Part shown: piece by piece, positions 60,354 through 64,000 of the stretch
Position numbering within the stretch: position 1 is the stretch's first letter
Layout: each line of letters opens with the position of its first letter
Assembly (NCBI GenBank): GCA_963680875.1
Contig: OY804589.1
Location: 22,723,462-22,787,461, forward strand
Length of the DNA: 64,000 bases
Direction: 5' to 3'
Origin: Bathymodiolus brooksi
Taxonomy: Eukaryota > Mollusca > Bivalvia > Mytilida > Modiolidae
The notes under the pieces: model-generated
The model's input: only the letters and a program-made list of their open reading frames with translations
Databases searched by the model: none
Told to the model about the DNA's origin: nothing
Program-made: the position numbers and the translations under genes

Positions 60354-60367
60354 GGGGGTATAAATAA
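60354..60367 (+). promoter_or_regulatory. TATA-box-like sequence
   Basis: GGGGGTATAAATAAATG is a strong TATA match in a locally GC-rich setting. An initiator-like TTCAGATT lies about 30 bp downstream, and an ATG at 60436 opens only 18 codons. No transcript can be shown; it may be chance. Confidence 0.25.
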
Positions 60368-61144
60368 ATGTGGGCGGAGCAAACATTCAGATTGCTCATT
60401 ATTTTGACCACAGTTATCTCAAGGAGGAAAAATCAATGATACAGTTTCACAGTTACTTTTGGAGCAACATATTTGACAGGCATGGTTACTAGTGTTCCTC
60501 CCTACGAAACTTTCAATCTTATTAAAAATAATATTCTTCATCAGTATAAAAACTACAAAAATCACCTCGAAAATTCGAATTTCTGAGGTATGTGTCTTTT
60601 AGGTCACTATGGTCAATACCCTGAGTGATCTGATGATAAGCTCCGTCCACACATTTTGTAGGTAGGCACTACCGCAAATGCCGGTTGAAGAAACAATTCA
60701 TGGAAGCCAGTATCCAGTTTAAACATGGTTGACATTATTTTCGTGAAACTTTTATTCCGAGCGATTGTGAGCGATAAAATGTAACGCCATTGGTGCCAAC
60801 GTTCCTTGTATACTACGTTATCGGAAGACGACAAATAACAACAGTGAAAGTCGATAGATGGTTGTCTTGCATTATTTGCCGGAATAAGGAATATGTCAAG
60901 AAACATTACGAGCTTTTTAGTGTTTGTATATAGCATGGCCCTGTATGAATTTATTGATTAACATCGAAATTATGTTTATAATTTGTTCGTCAATAAGCAT
61001 GTGCGATTTAAAATATATCGGAGTTTTATCACGATAATTATTATATAGCCAATAAAGGACGTCATGTTAGAATAAACCTTAAAACTATAAATACATTTAT
61101 GTACTAGTATGCGTCTACATATTTTGTGTAACTATGAGGGTGGT
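60368..61144. other. Stretch with one hairpin-family arm
   Basis: 60690-60735 matches the arm of the hairpin at 31632-31754. The 107-codon minus-strand frame covering it has no domain I can name. Nothing else is recognised. Confidence 0.5.
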
Positions 61145-61412
61145 ATTAACATAAAAGAATACAGCAATGGTAATCAGAATTCGTAAATCCAAGAAAGACA
61201 TACAATGGTCAAGAGGACAAGACAAGTCTGGTGACTTACCTGAGATAATCAGTTGCCGTAGGTACAAGAATGACAGACAATATAATGTCCATAACAAACA
61301 GGAGAAAAAGACAAACAATGACATACAATTAAATATTGAGCAACACAAATTACCCCACTCAAAATGGAGGTGATCTCAAGTACTCCGGACGGGTAAGCAG
61401 TACCTGTTTATT
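61145..61412 (-). mobile_element. Family A-like 3' UTR, diverged
   Basis: AATCAGAATTCGTAAATCCA, CAATTAAATATTGAGCAACA and TACTCCGGACGGGTAAGCAG keep the family order, with an extra insertion in the middle. Confidence 0.65.
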
Positions 61413-61469
61413 ATCACAAACAAGTCGCGTTACTGATTGTCAAGTCCAGTAATAATCCTGTAGCCATTT

Positions 61470-62390
61470 CCATTTATAGATGTACTTTTATACGATCATT
61501 TAATATCTATTTTGTATGAACTCATTTCAGAGGATCATGCAATCTTGTACCGTCAATTAAATCTGAAAATCGATTACGATATTAAATTCCTGTAATATTT
61601 ATTCTAGGAATACAACAGGCCTCTGCGTCAGAATATATAATGTCCATATATACTCAATATGAAGGGCTCCCGGTTCAATGAGTTAGGTAGTTGGATTACC
61701 TAACAACTCATACAAACATATCACCAATACGGCGTGGGTTCGCGCCTGGCTTTGTAAAGTACAAAAAGGGTGCACTCGACTCGCAGCCGCAAGTGATAAA
61801 GTATACCAGTTGCTTGCCCGTGGTCGGTGGTTCTCTCCGGGTACTCCAGCTTCTTCCACCACTAAAACTGGTCGCCATGATATAGCTGAAATATTGCTGA
61901 AAGTGGCGTTAAAACACCAAAAATCAAAATAAAAATCGAAAAAAAAATCAATATTAAGGACCTCTATGATATATCGTTTTAATACAATCAATGTTCGCAT
62001 TTCTAAAAATAGCGGAAGCCAGAAAAAATATGTCTTAATATATAACAAAGATTTATAGAGACAACATAACAAAAAGACCAGTCATGTCATTCTACTTTAA
62101 TAGAACACCTAGACACTACCACAATAAAGTTACCATGGAACAATATGCATGGTTTCTTATATAAAACATGATGTAAGGAAACTTTTCCATATTTGAAATG
62201 AATGGTAAACAGCACAAACATAGATGTTATTTAATGGTCAGAGGAAATAGTGTAAATACATATTAAAACTGGTAGACTGTACGACTGTTAATTAAATTCA
62301 CTTTATTAATGGCCTGTCAAATCTAAAGTGATGGGGTGAAACTCTATACAGAGAAACAAAATGTAAATCTATTTAAAAATAAGCAGACTT
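61470..62390. repeat. Segmental duplication D, copy 3
   Basis: It aligns with copies 1, 2 and 4 outside the SINE insertion. At its right end it joins copy 4 without a spacer (CAGACTTTATAAATGTACTT). Confidence 0.88.
61665..61947 (+). mobile_element. tRNA-derived SINE, head type 3, with target-site duplication
   Basis: The element is flanked by TCAATATGAAG (61654-61664) and TCAATATTAAG (61948-61958), an 11-bp duplication with one difference. The other three copies of the segment have one uninterrupted site. The head GGCTCCCGGTTCAATGAG leads to GGCGTGGGTTCGCGCCTGG (B-box). The tail CGCCATGATATAGCTGAAAT ends in an A-rich run. Confidence 0.93.
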
Positions 62391-63012
62391 TATAAATGTA
62401 CTTTTATACGATCATTTAGTATTTATTTTGTATGAACTTATTTCAGAGGGTTATTCAATCTTGTGTCGTCGATTACATCTGAAAATCGATTACGATATTA
62501 AATTCCTCTAATATTTATTCTAGGAACACAATAGACCTCTACGTCAGAATATATAACGTACAGTCAAACCTGTATTAAGAGGTCACCTTTGGGACAAAGA
62601 AAAAGTGGCCTTTTAAGACAGGTGACCTCTTAAATGATGTTCAATTCATATGAAATTTTCTATGACAGTAAAAGAAAAAGGCGACCTTTTAATACAGGCG
62701 ACTGCTTAATAGAGGTGACTACTTAATAGAGTTGACTGCTTAATATGCTTAATAGAGGTGACCACATGGACAGGTCTGACTATATACTCAAAATTAAGTA
62801 CGTCTCTGATAGATCGTTTTAATTCAATCAATGTACGTATTTCTGAAAATAGCGGAAACCAGAAAAAATATGTCGTAATATATAACAATGATATACAGAG
62901 AAAAAATGACAAAGAGACCAGTCATGTCATTCTACTTTAATAAAACACATAGACACTAACACAATCAAGTTACCATGGGAACAATATGTATGATTTACTA
63001 GGATAATATGAA
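62391..63012. repeat. Segmental duplication D, copy 4 (truncated)
   Basis: It runs from GTACTTTTATACGATCATTT to GGGAACAATATGTATGATTT and then loses similarity. Confidence 0.88.
62572..62781. mobile_element. 210-bp copy of the AGTCAAACCTG MITE
   Basis: At the same site as the 57401 element in duplication copy 1. The interior is longer because a TTAATAGAGGTGACT-type motif is repeated near 62705-62760. Confidence 0.83.
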
Positions 63013-63024
63013 GCAGCCGGCCGC

Positions 63025-63556
63025 GATACTGGTATTACCAGTATTGTAATATTTACAATACTGGTATTACCAGTATTATAATATTCACAATACTGGAAAT
63101 ACCAGTATTGTAAATATTACAATACTGGTAATACCAGTATTGTAACACTGTACAATACTAGAAATACCAGTATTGTAATGTTACAATACTGGTAATACCA
63201 GTATCGTACATATACAATACTGGATGCACCAGTATCGTGCATTTACAATACTGGAATACCAGAATCGTCGATCTATACACAATACCGGAAGCTCCAGTAC
63301 TCTTCATCCAACAATACTGGTAATACTAGTATTGTAAAACACACGACACTGGAAGCTCCAGTATTCTTCATCCAACAATACTGGTAATACTAGTATTGTA
63401 AAGCACACAATACTGGTAATACTAGTATTGTAAAGCACACAATACTGGTAATACTAGTATTGTAAAACACACAATACTGGAAGCTCCAGTATTCTTCATC
63501 CAGCAATACTGGTAATACTAGTATTGTAAAACACACAATACTGGAAACTCTAGTAT
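63025..63556. repeat. Palindromic-motif array (CAATACTGG...CCAGTATTG)
   Basis: The motif CAATACTGGTAATACCAGTA plus TTG recurs about 15 times with variable spacers (TAAATATTA, TAAAACACA, CTTCATCCAA) and variants (GAAGCTCCAG). Every unit can form its own small hairpin. Confidence 0.93.
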
Positions 63557-63558
63557 CT

Positions 63559-63659
63559 GGTAATTTGACACGAGTGGGCAGAGCCTAATTCTAACTGTAA
63601 ATCACAGCTCATTGTATTTACCGTTAGTATTAGGCTCCGCCCAGTCATGTCAAATTACC
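63559..63659. mobile_element. 101-bp hairpin element in the palindromic array
   Basis: The arms, about 44 bp, start GGTAATTTGACACGAGTGGG, carry GAGCCTAAT and differ at about five positions. The loop is CACAGCTCATTGT. It lies between the array at 63025 and the related one at 63826. 63660-63825 shows nothing recognisable. Confidence 0.82.
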
Positions 63660-63825
63660 TTACCAATATATATCAAACTCTAAGGGACCATACAAAATAT
63701 TTTGACATTACAGGGCTTTTGCCTCTTATGTTATGTACAGCAGAAATGACGTACGAGTATGAATTATATTCAATTCTTTTAGTATAATGTAGACATAAAA
63801 ACTCGGGTTAACCGGAATTCCACCT

Positions 63826-63990
63826 AATCTTCCAATATCTGCAATACTGGTATAACCAGTATTTTCCAGAATCTTCCAGTATCTGCAATACTGGTATTAC
63901 CAGTATTTTCCAGAATCTTCCAGTATCTGCAATACTGGTATTACCAGTATTTCCCAGAATCTTCCGGTATCTACAATACTCATATTTTGG
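63826..63990. repeat. 44-bp tandem repeat with the same palindrome
   Basis: The unit TCTGCAATACTGGTATTACC, AGTATTTTCCAGAATCTTCC, AGTA is present about 3.5 times and uses the core motif of the 63025 array. It runs towards the window end. Confidence 0.92.
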
Positions 63991-64000
63991 CAATGACCAG

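Noticed and set aside
63025..63556. A CRISPR-like array of palindromic repeats with spacers
   Set aside because: Spacers are short, recurrent and of irregular length, there are no cas genes, and the context is animal transposon-rich DNA.

Overview
This is a repeat-dominated, AT-rich stretch of an animal genome. The best guess is a bivalve mollusc, possibly a mytilid-like one. That guess rests on three things: APE-type non-LTR retrotransposons, tRNA-derived SINEs whose different heads share one tail domain, and several dispersed families I recognise as mussel-type. The species is inferred. No complete, intact host gene is visible. There are no rRNA genes, no canonical functional tRNA genes and no bacterial-style operons. 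Intron-containing host genes could still have short exons here that cannot be recognised by eye.

Layout. 1-17196 is one satellite array of a 34-bp unit (about 500 copies, about 50% GC) with nested higher-order duplications, all multiples of 34 bp. 17197-22660 is AT-rich DNA with two decayed retroelement fragments, a 357-bp MITE, SINE copies, a (GATT)n tract inside an inverted repeat, and a 131-bp palindrome. 22683-26780 is a minus-strand stack. In reading order it holds the C-terminal end and 3' UTR of one retroelement, then a nearly full-length but dead non-LTR element with a decayed 2A-like motif, endonuclease and reverse transcriptase. A Harbinger-like MITE sits inside the second element. 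After it comes a candidate first exon resembling the N-terminus of Crypton-derived (DUF3504/QRICH1/ZMYM-type) proteins.

28363-31754 holds two more non-LTR ORF tails, a tRNA-derived SINE, inverted repeats and a near-perfect hairpin. 32253-33348 is a degenerate 31-bp array. 33545-41750 is a field of SINEs and dispersed repeats. It contains a tandem duplication carrying two possible signal-peptide first exons, each exactly 67 bp with a phase-1 splice donor. 42227-44545 is an 86-bp tandem array amplified from one end of a dispersed element, and the rest of that element lies next to it. 45000-56500 mixes further copies of these families with a 60-bp array, a roughly 210-bp tandem repeat interrupted by a retroelement 3' end, and foldback elements. 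56770-63012 is a segmental duplication in four copies; comparing copies gives natural empty and filled sites for a MITE, a SINE and another dispersed element. 63025-63990 holds arrays built on a short palindromic motif, interrupted by a 101-bp hairpin.

How the parts relate. Nearly everything recognisable is mobile DNA or its by-products. Retroelement 3' ends and SINEs have seeded the region, MITEs have inserted into them, and local tandem amplification has turned some pieces into satellites. I do not see a defined new molecular system. The most informative signals are the 2A-like motif in the retrotransposon, the satellite derived from a dispersed element, the SINE tail shared by three different heads, and the candidate signal-peptide exons.
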